DNA of 31,664 nucleotides, from positions 1 to 31,664 of IMG/VR virus record IMGVR_UViG_3300020442_003840; one strand, written 5' to 3'. Below are positions 19,101 through 26,522 of the stretch, in pieces. This stretch comes from a virus. The position numbers and the translations under genes were made by a program. Position 1 is the stretch's first letter; every line of letters begins with the position of its first letter. The notes below the pieces were generated by a model. It was not told where the DNA came from. It made no database searches and saw only the letters and a program-made list of their open reading frames with translations.

Positions 19101-22100
19101 GTTTTGAGTTCAACAAACTTAGAGATATCATTGGCAACATCAACCTCAGCATCTCTAGCTTCATCGAAGTTGTTAATAGTATCAACTCTCTCTTCACTTA
19201 AGAAGTCGATAGCAAGATCTGTGTTTTCTTTTGGAACTATAGCAATAGTTCCAGAATGTTGAAGAATCTCTGTATCAACAAAATTCTTCAATCCAGATGG
19301 GTGAACTAAATTATTGACAGGACTAACAACTTCCTCCCAAGTTTTTTTAGTCTGAATTGAATATGAAAGATTCTGATAGTAATCGTTATCTGGAATTACT
19401 TGAGTATCATCATTTAACTTTCCAGTATCATCTTGCCATCCAAAATTCTTAACAACAGAATAAGATATCTCAAATAGACCTTCAGATATATTAACTTCCT
19501 CTAATGTTGCTATAGATCCAGATTGTGTACCTCTGATAACATCACCAACTTCAAAGGGATAAATTCCTGATACTTTAACAGTATTCCCTTCATAAGTTAA
19601 AACTGTAGATTTAGTTCTTGTGAAAACGCCGTTAACTTGAACTTCAATATCTTCATTATTCTGGAATGAAGAAAACTCCGTATGTACCTCAAACCTTGGA
19701 TATACATTAGCATTAATAACAGTTCCATAGACATTTCCTGTCATTCCAATACCAGGACCGATGTCAGTCAATTCTGAAAGATTATATTCAAGTCTTCTAG
19801 GTATATCAGTACCACCAAATGTGTATGATTGAACAGTAAAGAATCCATATCCATAATCCTCGGAATTAAATCCATCACCTTCAGTTCCATACTTAGTAAG
19901 ACCTTCAACAAATATTTGATCACCAACTTCGAAAGGTTCTACAGCAAATCCATTAAGTGGTGTAACCAATGTACATGTTACGACACCAGAACCAACGGAA
20001 CCTTCATATGCTTGAATTGCAACACCATTTGTATTATTAATCGTTTTAACCTCAAGGTATGCATCACCCATAAGACCTTTTGGAGGACTTTCAACATTCA
20101 CTTTTATGATGCTAGCTCCAGCCATTTCTGCATCTAAGTGTCCAGAATCAATTTTTTCTTTTGTGAGAGTATTGTATAATACTAATCTTGGTGGTGTTAA
20201 ATACTGAGATCCTCCATCTAATACATCAACTGATGCAACAGCTTCCGAATTCTTTGTAATTAATTGAGATGGAACCTGAGCAATAGGTCTTAGAGTTTTA
20301 TCAGAAGAATAATCAAAACCTTCATTTAGAATTTCGATTTGATTTACATTACCTACAGCAGCAGACTTGGTGAGGAGATTTGCACCATCACCCAAAACTG
20401 AATTTGAACCAGTAAATTCAGGTAAAACTTTATATCCATCTCCAGGAGAAGTTATTGTAATACCACTAATTCCACCCAAAGCGGATTTAGAAGTTGTAGT
20501 GTATTTCAATACATCACATTCAGATTGTACATATGATGTTTTTTCTGGAGGTCTTGAATGTGATAATACAAATGTTGTAGCAGCAATTCCAGAAACCAAA
20601 TATTTTCCAGTAAAGAAACTATTCTCATATGTTATTTCTGAATAATTACTTACATTTTGATTATCTGCAGTGCTAATATATCCAGATTTTTCCAGAGCAT
20701 AATATAATGGTGATGGGACATTAGCATCATAAGTTATTGCTACATATGCACTGGTAAATCCAACAGTATTGAAACCAACAACAGAGAATGTAGTTGTAGA
20801 TCCTGTAGAAACAAACTCATCTTTGAATTCCTGATCATAGAAGAATTTGAAGTTATATCCAAGTAAAGAAGTATCACTTACATCAAATTTGACATCATTA
20901 TTTTTTAAAATCTTAAGTGGTGGATTAATTTGACTTATTTCATGTGTGGCAGCAGGAGCAGTGGTTATACCAACAACTATTGGTGGATCTGCCAAATAAT
21001 CTGGTACAGTTTCACAAAGTTGAATATGATCATCATCAACTCTATAAACAAAGTAAATTCCAGACGATAAACCAACAGGAGGATTATCTGAATTATAAAC
21101 TACCTTTTCACCATTAGCAAAAGGATGACCTACTATTTGTATTTGATTAGTATTTGTATTGAATCCTACTGATGAGAATTCAATGGGATTTATCAATAAC
21201 TTTTCATTGAATATATCATACTTAACTCTTATAGCAGTTGAAGTTCCAATACCAACAGAAAGATTTGGTTTTACGTCCAAATTAATAAAATCACCATTAG
21301 TCAAATTATGTGAAGTTGATACCGAAACAACAGTATTAATTCTCTGAACATTTGCAAGTGTTTGGAAATAGTCAGACTTTATGTTATAAGATCCAATATC
21401 TGTCCCCTGTCCACGGAAGAATAATCCATCAGTTGTAGTTGTTAATCCAATTTGAGTTACAATTCCAATATGATCATGAGATTTTCTTATGACATATACA
21501 GTTTGCTCATTACCAGCAGGTAAATCAAATACAGCACTACCTGCAGTATTTGCAACTCCAATTGAAGAAATGCCAGAGTTCTTTGATAGGATTACTCTTT
21601 GATTGGTTTTAAATGGATGATTGGGTAGATATATTGATTGTGATGGTATAGAAACTGTATGATTAGTTTGAAGACCGATGTTATAGGTTACGGCAAGTCC
21701 TACACCAGCAGTTAAACCAATACCTAAAGAATTATGTGGATTAAAATATACAGAATCATTATATGAAGATTCAAAAGAATCAATTTCCTTACTGAAAGTG
21801 AACTTATCAGGATAGAAGTAAACCGGTGATGTTGCAGTATGTGCAATTGAAGTATATTCTCTAGAAACTCTCAGAACATTGAGATCATTGTAAATGTTCT
21901 GAAGGGTGAATATTTCTGTTCCAATTCCAATACTATTACCAATTGAAATTCCTTCAGGTATTCTAGGTAATGTAATATCAACATCAACTGCACTGCCAGA
22001 AGAAATTTCAGTTAACAAGGATGATGTAATGGAATTAACTCCAATCTGGTAAAATCCAGCTAACTTAGTGGCGATTGTGGATAATCCGGAGACATTAATA

Positions 22101-25100
22101 TAATCTAAATTCTTTAAATCATGGTAAGGTGCTATCTTTACTTCTACTGTTTGATCATCTTTCTTAGTAAATATTGCATTCTCATATAAAAGAGTAGATG
22201 TTTCTAAAGAAACTATATCTTTACCTTCCAGTTCAGATACAAATGCAAATAGTCCACTTCCACCATCATCTCCGTCAGCAAAATCCAATTGATCTTCAAC
22301 TTTATAATTTACACCTGCACTCAATATTTCAATTTCTTCAATAGAACCTTTTGTAATAGACTCTATTCGAGTTGATTGTACAAATTCTTCATTAGATTCA
22401 GTAATAAAATCATTCTCAGCATTTTCTTCGGAAACCGAATATGGGAATGTATTTCTAAGTAAGGATGAGTTATTAAAATCAAAATCCTGATTTAACTCAA
22501 CATTTTCCTCAAGTAGAGGAGATCTGTATCTATCTCCAATAAAGTATGGGAAAACTCCAGCATTGTTGTTATTACCATCTACTATTGATGGTGCAAAATA
22601 TGCGTAAGTTCCTGTAGGAAACTCTGGTGTTAAACAATATCTGCCATTATATTGATCAAGATCTCCAGAATCATCGAAAACATAATCATCTACAAAGAAT
22701 CCTAATGGTAGATTGGGTGGTCTATCAGAAACATTTGCAGAACTTTTTGTATAACCAGACTCCAATCGTTTGATATCTGAGTTAATGTCTTGTGGGTCAG
22801 AATATCCAAATGATCCATAAATTGGATTTCCATCGTAAGCCCATCCAATTATTGGTGAATGTGCAACTCCTTCGTCATTATACTTATTGAAAATAGCATC
22901 AGAATATGCACAATGTGCATATTGCAAATTATTATCTGGTGTCGAAATAATTAAATCAGTTGCTTCTTCTACTGAAGTTGCAGCATCTTTAAACAATACA
23001 TTATTATTAACAGAAAGTGATCTTACCTTAGATTGCAAAACAGCATTTCTACCAGCACTTTCTACCGTAAGTACCGTACCTGAAGTTGAATATCCTATAC
23101 CCGTGTTTATAACAATAACTTCAGTAAGTTTACCATTATTAATTACGGGTCTAAACTGAGCACCAGTTCCCTCACCATGAACAACAATAGATGGTGTGGA
23201 GAAATATTCTTCACCACCACCACTTACAATTACCTCAGTAATCTGCCCATTAATGTTAACTATTGGGGAAATACTGGCATTTTTTCCATTCTTTACAACA
23301 ATATTTGGATTATCTTCATAATTTAAAACTTCAGATCCAATACTCGTTCCACTATCATAAATGTATGCGTCTATAATTTCACCGCGAATTACTGGAGTCG
23401 CAACAATTGATGCTGAAACTGTTGTACTGCCAACTCCAACTGAAGTATAATTGATATTAAGTGAAAAATCTGGATACTTGAACATTTGATATCCAGAACC
23501 AGCAGATGTCAAGTTTACTGGTTTTCTTCTATCAAAATTGGTTCTATCTGCAGCAAGACTAAACTGATTATCAGTAGTCTTGAGAACATAATATTGACTT
23601 GTCGATGACAGTCCTGTTATTGCACTAGTTTCATACTCATAGTTAATAAGATCTCCATCATTAAATCCATGATTAGTAAAATTAATAGTATTGGTGTTTA
23701 TAGAGACACCAGATGGTGAAACTCTAAGTAACCTATTAGTATACCCACTACCACCATTTAAAACTTGCAAACCAATTAACTGTCGGTTTGGTTTAGTTAA
23801 GAAGTTATGTACACCAACTGTCCCAACTGTTGTAAATCCAACAGTGTTGATACCAGCATTATAATCACCAATCTTTTCATACAAGAATACTGTTTTATCA
23901 CTCAATACAGAAACATAATACTCAGCATCTTTAACTAAAGTTCTTCCAGTATCTTCATTTCCACCAAGATAAGTCCCTATACCCAGAGGTTCATACACTC
24001 CTGGATCGTAAATAAGTGGTTGACCATCAGCAAGGTTATGTGGAGTGGGAAATGTTATAGAGTCGGTGTTTATATCGACACCACCACCTTCAGTTAACTG
24101 TTTAGCGTTAAATGGTAATGATCTTCTCCTATTTTCAATAATAGGTTCAAATGCTGCTCCATCTCCATTTCCACCACTAAAACCAATAGAAGCAATTGTA
24201 TTAATCTCAAAATCTATTGGATCTACAAAAGCATCTACAACAGTACCAGATATAACTGCTTGAATCTTTGCACCACCAACAGAAGATTCGATAGCTGGTG
24301 GACTGAATACATCATAACCAGTTCCACCATTCAATACATTAACCTCAGTTAATGGTCCATAATAAATTTTATCATCACATTTATAACTGTATATTTCAAC
24401 ACCATCTAAAAGCATTCCAATTGCACCTGGTGATGTCGCATCAGATTGACCATCACCAATATTTGGATGTAATGGAAATTTCTTAAGTATTTTTTGTGGG
24501 GATATAACTTTTTCTTTCTGTGCTAATACAGTAAAGTTATGAACTCCTTCTGGAATAAATTGGAAGGTTAGATAATTAGGACTACCAATAGAACTATTCG
24601 ATGCATACAATCTAATTGTATTATCTCCTGTTACATCCGCATAATATGTACCTGGAAATAGACCATCAATAGGTTCTCCAGATGCAGTGTATACAACTTC
24701 ACCACCATCAAAAAAGGATAACTTTACACCAGGATTAAATTTTATTGTCGAATACTTACCAGTCGTTACAACATAATCTGTCAATTCTGCAACATCATAT
24801 GAGTATAATGATTTTGTTATCTCATCTGATGGAAGTGAATTTGATGCAACATACATGTATTGATCATCTTCATTATATACATTTTGTACATCTGAGACAA
24901 TCTGGTCAAATTCTGTAGCAACGTTTGTGACGTTTGCAAAATTAATTTTTCTTCTAAGATCGTAATTAAAGGAAGGGTTTAAAGTAAAACTATCTGTAGT
25001 TCCTACCTGATTGTTAAAAATCGAATTTACTACGAGATTTGCTGCTATTACAGTCTGAGAATCTCTAGTAACTATCTCAACTATATCACCAACCTTCAAA

Positions 25101-26521
25101 ACCGATCTATCGGGTGCATATGCTAATGATACTTGAGATGTAGATCCTGTAGCAAAAGAATCGATTTCAATTCTGGATGAAGTATTATAAGTCCAACTAT
25201 TAGCAAAAATTTGCTTTTTGGTTCTATCAAAAGCGGGATTTGTAATTTTTTCACCAATAGTCTTAACACTAATTTCTTCTCCGGGAGAAATTGGTGAATT
25301 TCTAGTTGTAACTTTATAATCAGAAATGATACCAGTAATTCTAAATTCAACCTTATTGGTTAAATCACCATGACCATATCCATAATAAGTCTCACTTGAT
25401 GTAATAGTAGATGCTACACCAACTTCTTCAGTTATACCAGAACAATTGAAAAACTCATTAATACTTTTATCTGTATAAGAAATAGTATTACTTCCTACTT
25501 TTAATACACCACTCTTAGGGAATCCAATGGTTGTATCAACAGCAATGCTTTTAGCACCAACTGGTGCAGCTGCTGTATTTTTAGTATTTCCAGTAATTAC
25601 AAAATCACCAAATACTGGTGGGAAAGAATCATCATAACCAAAGAAAAGAAATACTTTATAGTAAGTTTTAGAACTTCTCTGAAATACATCAACTTCAGAT
25701 ATTGTTGCATAAGTTCCTAAATCTGTACTCTTATAGATTGTCTGTCCCTCTAATGAGGTAAGATCACCACTTATGGATTCACACATTACAACTTCTCTTC
25801 TCAGATTAGTTGCAGAAGAGGGTTTAATAGTCCTTTGTTCTAAGTCAAATACTCTTGGTTTCTCTCCATATAGAACGCCAAATAAAATTCTAAATGATTC
25901 TTCTGTTCCTTTAGATCCATAAAAAGTTTTTGCTTCTTTGATAAAATTAGAGATATCAATCCCTGGAGCAAAATCAACACCCTCTAAACCGGGAGTTAAA
26001 GCATACTTAATTTTTTTATAGAATTGTTGTAAGAATACAGAGCTTAAATTATTTAAAGTTGTGGAGGCAGTATGAGATGCTGCTGATGACTCACTGAAAA
26101 TTAACTCACCTTTGTTATATCCATAATCATACCCAGTTACACCAGAAAATCCACGAACACAACCATGGAATTCGGTTGGAGTTTTACTGGTATATGTGAT
26201 GATTTCATCATCAATTTTAAATAATCCGTAAGATTCTGGATATCCTTTAGTGCTTGATACTTGAATAGTTGTAGTAGAACTACCAATATCTGAAGACAGT
26301 GTTGCACTATCAACAATAGTTTCTGCAATTAATGAATCAATATTCAAATATTGATCCAAATTATCAGAAAGATCTACTGGACCTCCCTGATATTCTTGTG
26401 AAATATAGTATTGTTTTAAAAATTCTGCGAATTTTGGATTATCACTTACAATAAATTCAGGTAATTGACTATCAACAATATCTTGAATTTGTACCCTGGG
26501 AGAGAAACCAGTTTCTATCAT
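13193..26521 (-). CDS. 7: Giant baseplate wedge initiator gp7, 4442 aa
   Basis: This intact 4,442-aa reading frame lies between gp6 and gp8, the gene 7 position. T4 gp7 is about 1,032 aa and starts wedge assembly by binding gp10 and then gp8 and gp6. The N-terminus (MIETGFSPRVQIQDIVDSQL, then FLKQYYISQEYQGGPVDL and SFRILFGVLYGEKPRVFDL near residue 210) and the C-terminus (FSWGRLSGFTRSSTP, then GLSTFPTLQRRGAGLR) look like cyanophage gp7. Between them are repeated beta modules: EII.YT units near 100-145, 355, 1540 and 3095; 'H.F..G..V.Y' units near 584, 812, 937, 1624 and 1785; G.GY units; a YHYH-like domain near 1215-1310; a CxxxH-like repeat region near 3355-3650; and a helical module near 3727-3874. 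An AGAGG overlaps the end of gp6 and decides the start, two bases after its stop. No frameshift or stop interrupts it. Positions are estimates. Confidence 0.92.
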   Translation of the reverse strand: MIETGFSPRVQIQDIVDSQLPEFIVSDNPKFAEFLKQYYISQEYQGGPVDLSDNLDQYLNIDSLIAETIVDSATLSSDIGSSTTTIQVSSTKGYPESYGLFKIDDEIITYTSKTPTEFHGCVRGFSGVTGYDYGYNKGELIFSESSAASHTASTTLNNLSSVFLQQFYKKIKYALTPGLEGVDFAPGIDISNFIKEAKTFYGSKGTEESFRILFGVLYGEKPRVFDLEQRTIKPSSATNLRREVVMCESISGDLTSLEGQTIYKSTDLGTYATISEVDVFQRSSKTYYKVFLFFGYDDSFPPVFGDFVITGNTKNTAAAPVGAKSIAVDTTIGFPKSGVLKVGSNTISYTDKSINEFFNCSGITEEVGVASTITSSETYYGYGHGDLTNKVEFRITGIISDYKVTTRNSPISPGEEISVKTIGEKITNPAFDRTKKQIFANSWTYNTSSRIEIDSFATGSTSQVSLAYAPDRSVLKVGDIVEIVTRDSQTVIAANLVVNSIFNNQVGTTDSFTLNPSFNYDLRRKINFANVTNVATEFDQIVSDVQNVYNEDDQYMYVASNSLPSDEITKSLYSYDVAELTDYVVTTGKYSTIKFNPGVKLSFFDGGEVVYTASGEPIDGLFPGTYYADVTGDNTIRLYASNSSIGSPNYLTFQFIPEGVHNFTVLAQKEKVISPQKILKKFPLHPNIGDGQSDATSPGAIGMLLDGVEIYSYKCDDKIYYGPLTEVNVLNGGTGYDVFSPPAIESSVGGAKIQAVISGTVVDAFVDPIDFEINTIASIGFSGGNGDGAAFEPIIENRRRSLPFNAKQLTEGGGVDINTDSITFPTPHNLADGQPLIYDPGVYEPLGIGTYLGGNEDTGRTLVKDAEYYVSVLSDKTVFLYEKIGDYNAGINTVGFTTVGTVGVHNFLTKPNRQLIGLQVLNGGSGYTNRLLRVSPSGVSINTNTINFTNHGFNDGDLINYEYETSAITGLSSTSQYYVLKTTDNQFSLAADRTNFDRRKPVNLTSAGSGYQMFKYPDFSLNINYTSVGVGSTTVSASIVATPVIRGEIIDAYIYDSGTSIGSEVLNYEDNPNIVVKNGKNASISPIVNINGQITEVIVSGGGEEYFSTPSIVVHGEGTGAQFRPVINNGKLTEVIVINTGIGYSTSGTVLTVESAGRNAVLQSKVRSLSVNNNVLFKDAATSVEEATDLIISTPDNNLQYAHCAYSDAIFNKYNDEGVAHSPIIGWAYDGNPIYGSFGYSDPQDINSDIKRLESGYTKSSANVSDRPPNLPLGFFVDDYVFDDSGDLDQYNGRYCLTPEFPTGTYAYFAPSIVDGNNNNAGVFPYFIGDRYRSPLLEENVELNQDFDFNNSSLLRNTFPYSVSEENAENDFITESNEEFVQSTRIESITKGSIEEIEILSAGVNYKVEDQLDFADGDDGGSGLFAFVSELEGKDIVSLETSTLLYENAIFTKKDDQTVEVKIAPYHDLKNLDYINVSGLSTIATKLAGFYQIGVNSITSSLLTEISSGSAVDVDITLPRIPEGISIGNSIGIGTEIFTLQNIYNDLNVLRVSREYTSIAHTATSPVYFYPDKFTFSKEIDSFESSYNDSVYFNPHNSLGIGLTAGVGLAVTYNIGLQTNHTVSIPSQSIYLPNHPFKTNQRVILSKNSGISSIGVANTAGSAVFDLPAGNEQTVYVIRKSHDHIGIVTQIGLTTTTDGLFFRGQGTDIGSYNIKSDYFQTLANVQRINTVVSVSTSHNLTNGDFINLDVKPNLSVGIGTSTAIRVKYDIFNEKLLINPIEFSSVGFNTNTNQIQIVGHPFANGEKVVYNSDNPPVGLSSGIYFVYRVDDDHIQLCETVPDYLADPPIVVGITTAPAATHEISQINPPLKILKNNDVKFDVSDTSLLGYNFKFFYDQEFKDEFVSTGSTTTFSVVGFNTVGFTSAYVAITYDANVPSPLYYALEKSGYISTADNQNVSNYSEITYENSFFTGKYLVSGIAATTFVLSHSRPPEKTSYVQSECDVLKYTTTSKSALGGISGITITSPGDGYKVLPEFTGSNSVLGDGANLLTKSAAVGNVNQIEILNEGFDYSSDKTLRPIAQVPSQLITKNSEAVASVDVLDGGSQYLTPPRLVLYNTLTKEKIDSGHLDAEMAGASIIKVNVESPPKGLMGDAYLEVKTINNTNGVAIQAYEGSVGSGVVTCTLVTPLNGFAVEPFEVGDQIFVEGLTKYGTEGDGFNSEDYGYGFFTVQSYTFGGTDIPRRLEYNLSELTDIGPGIGMTGNVYGTVINANVYPRFEVHTEFSSFQNNEDIEVQVNGVFTRTKSTVLTYEGNTVKVSGIYPFEVGDVIRGTQSGSIATLEEVNISEGLFEISYSVVKNFGWQDDTGKLNDDTQVIPDNDYYQNLSYSIQTKKTWEEVVSPVNNLVHPSGLKNFVDTEILQHSGTIAIVPKENTDLAIDFLSEERVDTINNFDEARDAEVDVANDISKFVELKTTKLSDYVEVKSNRVLEMDDISPQFSNNNLVLDPELNLTEITANRQCSKFLVQATSVDYSQVMFTEVIVLNNNQGDSYTMQKGAITNMSDDFAEITASTNNQGEIFLQYVPLEIYNTSYNVKHLDTGFTNFVVGVSSISVGFVDVIGITSAVGVGSTQVIMSSPTNRMEAIHSYIHVLDDTTREMNYVELYVDHDGQNTNIAEFYFNSDEADITTESIGTFDATIEDGNVNIVYNNDTGHPVFVRTRNVGFGTVAAGIGTYRFKKAGQPDGDERTVTFDSSFVNTSIASTTIKSFDIGQQTSMKSTVRVSIGETSALHQLMVITDTFDVRKNAYTMQYPFLSIGSTSGIGTFGMEMDGYTGAFKFYPDPQYQGGGDIQISAFNENFHHDYDVPNPPEDLQYGNITESMKLSKFIAANDDDLFKTTFDLTHDGTPIFVKAFDPTDEDVINLSSDTSTLNITEHFFSTGEELVYRPKSSFISIESAPMQIVETPDHNGINTTLLPSTVFAIKDNSGKMRVATTKANAELGIAVTFTSIGSGNAHEFEMVEKLSKTLITVDNLIQAPISYSLLSFENVGGNVSVADSMLHMSGITSVVLGDLMKVEDEYVKVLNVGFGTLAAGPISFGGTFALLNVERGVAGTIATTHVGFSTFDVYRGSYTITENKVHFTDAPGGILEDQLFEDIDNLPEARSQFFGRVFLRSSYESNQIFDNISEEFTGLDQDYRLTVGGANTVGLGTSGGAGIILINGIYQAPTTSNNQSNNFSIQEDLSAGITTAVFSGITSSNGSIVISESDVNQNQLPRGGVIISFGSTPGLGYAPLQGASVLPIVGYGGTIIDVVGIPTYGTALGIDTVSYNNESGFLEITTVGDHNLNSPDVWLENLEFSCDEYYDGPVVGISNFVYDHLTGIATVTTSSDSYATAGKSVRFADIEFSCAAPHSGVTSTIFPYPNGGTKNSYKAYDVFGVLSVLNSTQFTVDVGITTIPHTYVSGGTVKSGVTTTIFPDGTQPGGNVFGIADITGSNTVLVNIGISSFAHTYVGMGSVYPYYRDLNFGSAYREPVSIALTDANHTGSAANITVEVDRNDHKFVSATTNCVTRSIGGTLSISTAHYAQLTGVLTLTFTGAHGLTDANTITIADQSLTFTCNQDFHRTQHLYPRSHDPASGANLDVLTTPSSTTLTVNVGASLYETGGRLKFNIVDGGSGYVTPQLGIEPPTYSNLGVIGQSRLGIGTTTDTGLGTLLNLRVGNSDLNTNGDIFFDAADLIGANKDFIADIAYGRMLAAYPSFVIPTANPQDCKDDIADLLQAMLYNLKFGGNDLTVDAAMLYITGAHVAGEEAETVYAFLEARDMAIQAMRNETITVGGHTTRTQVFDNTITVDSGSPKCATVASAISTLVGIVTTAVENGTTPKRTVAPGGQYVVEDFFTARKGYGFKKGDIARAVGLVTAIGLAEPIKHFELDVLEVFSDSFSAWQFGQVDYIDDISSLQDGVTTKFELRYQTELLSFEKNRRDPDSQLIEFAPLLIIFVNGILQKPYEAYTFEGGTVMEFTTPPKANDKVAMFFYRGSAADSSVVLSNESIKVGDEVELLRNNTNLGVTTAQDPRVVTAIAGFDLARTPLYGGPGIDDDNYKPFKWIKQKTDMILEGEIVSKARDSIETQVYPTAKIIDYFDITDTELFVDNAQFFNYEDPADISFDGIIINYPNIDPVAAGISAVVSVAGTISGLTIYEAGSGYSGSSLDISIAPPPILGVGVGTTATATVSIVNGSITSPVITNPGSGYDQSKVPPVLVAPPTAITDGISGVTNVEGFDGDIIGIGTTAGIGVPLAIEFELDGTLSPYAGLSTDFRIYIFDTHVGDGVTSILGSDSEVVGVGTTCIDNVYNISDFKPATGKIICNVHSGFNHVGIATTGVIGAGVAKFSWGRLSGFTRSSTPVSIGVSAYDVSAGLSTFPTLQRRGAGLRGSGALAKQLL
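15530..16460 (-). repeat. Sub-repeat region of gp7 (FSC/FTC modules)
   Basis: Residues about 3355-3660 of gp7 carry at least three related units. Each begins with FSCDEYY, FSCAAPHSG or FTCNQDFHR and then has a strand-rich block ending near FTVDVGI or LTVNVGA. The similarity is in the protein, not in near-identical DNA, so the copies are old. Their role is unknown; they look like tandem beta domains in a fibrous part of the protein. Confidence 0.6.
22590..22880 (-). other. YHYH-like domain coding segment within gp7
   Basis: Residues about 1215-1310 of gp7 read SPIIGWAYDGNPIYGSFGYS, then a linker with ESGYTKSS and FFVDDYVFDDSGDLDQYNGR, then CLTPEFPTGTYAYFAP. The order 'GWAYDG.PIYG ... DLD..NGR....PE.P.GTY.Y' is the signature of the YHYH domain family (Pfam YHYH). 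The namesake YHYH residues read YAYF here, so any metal-site histidines of the family may be lost. This is recognition by eye, without a search. Confidence 0.65.
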
Positions 26522-26522
26522 A

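Noticed and set aside
13193-26521. gp7 as two or more fused or frameshifted genes
   Set aside because: No internal stop, change of frame or internal strong ribosome-binding site was noted, and both ends match gp7.
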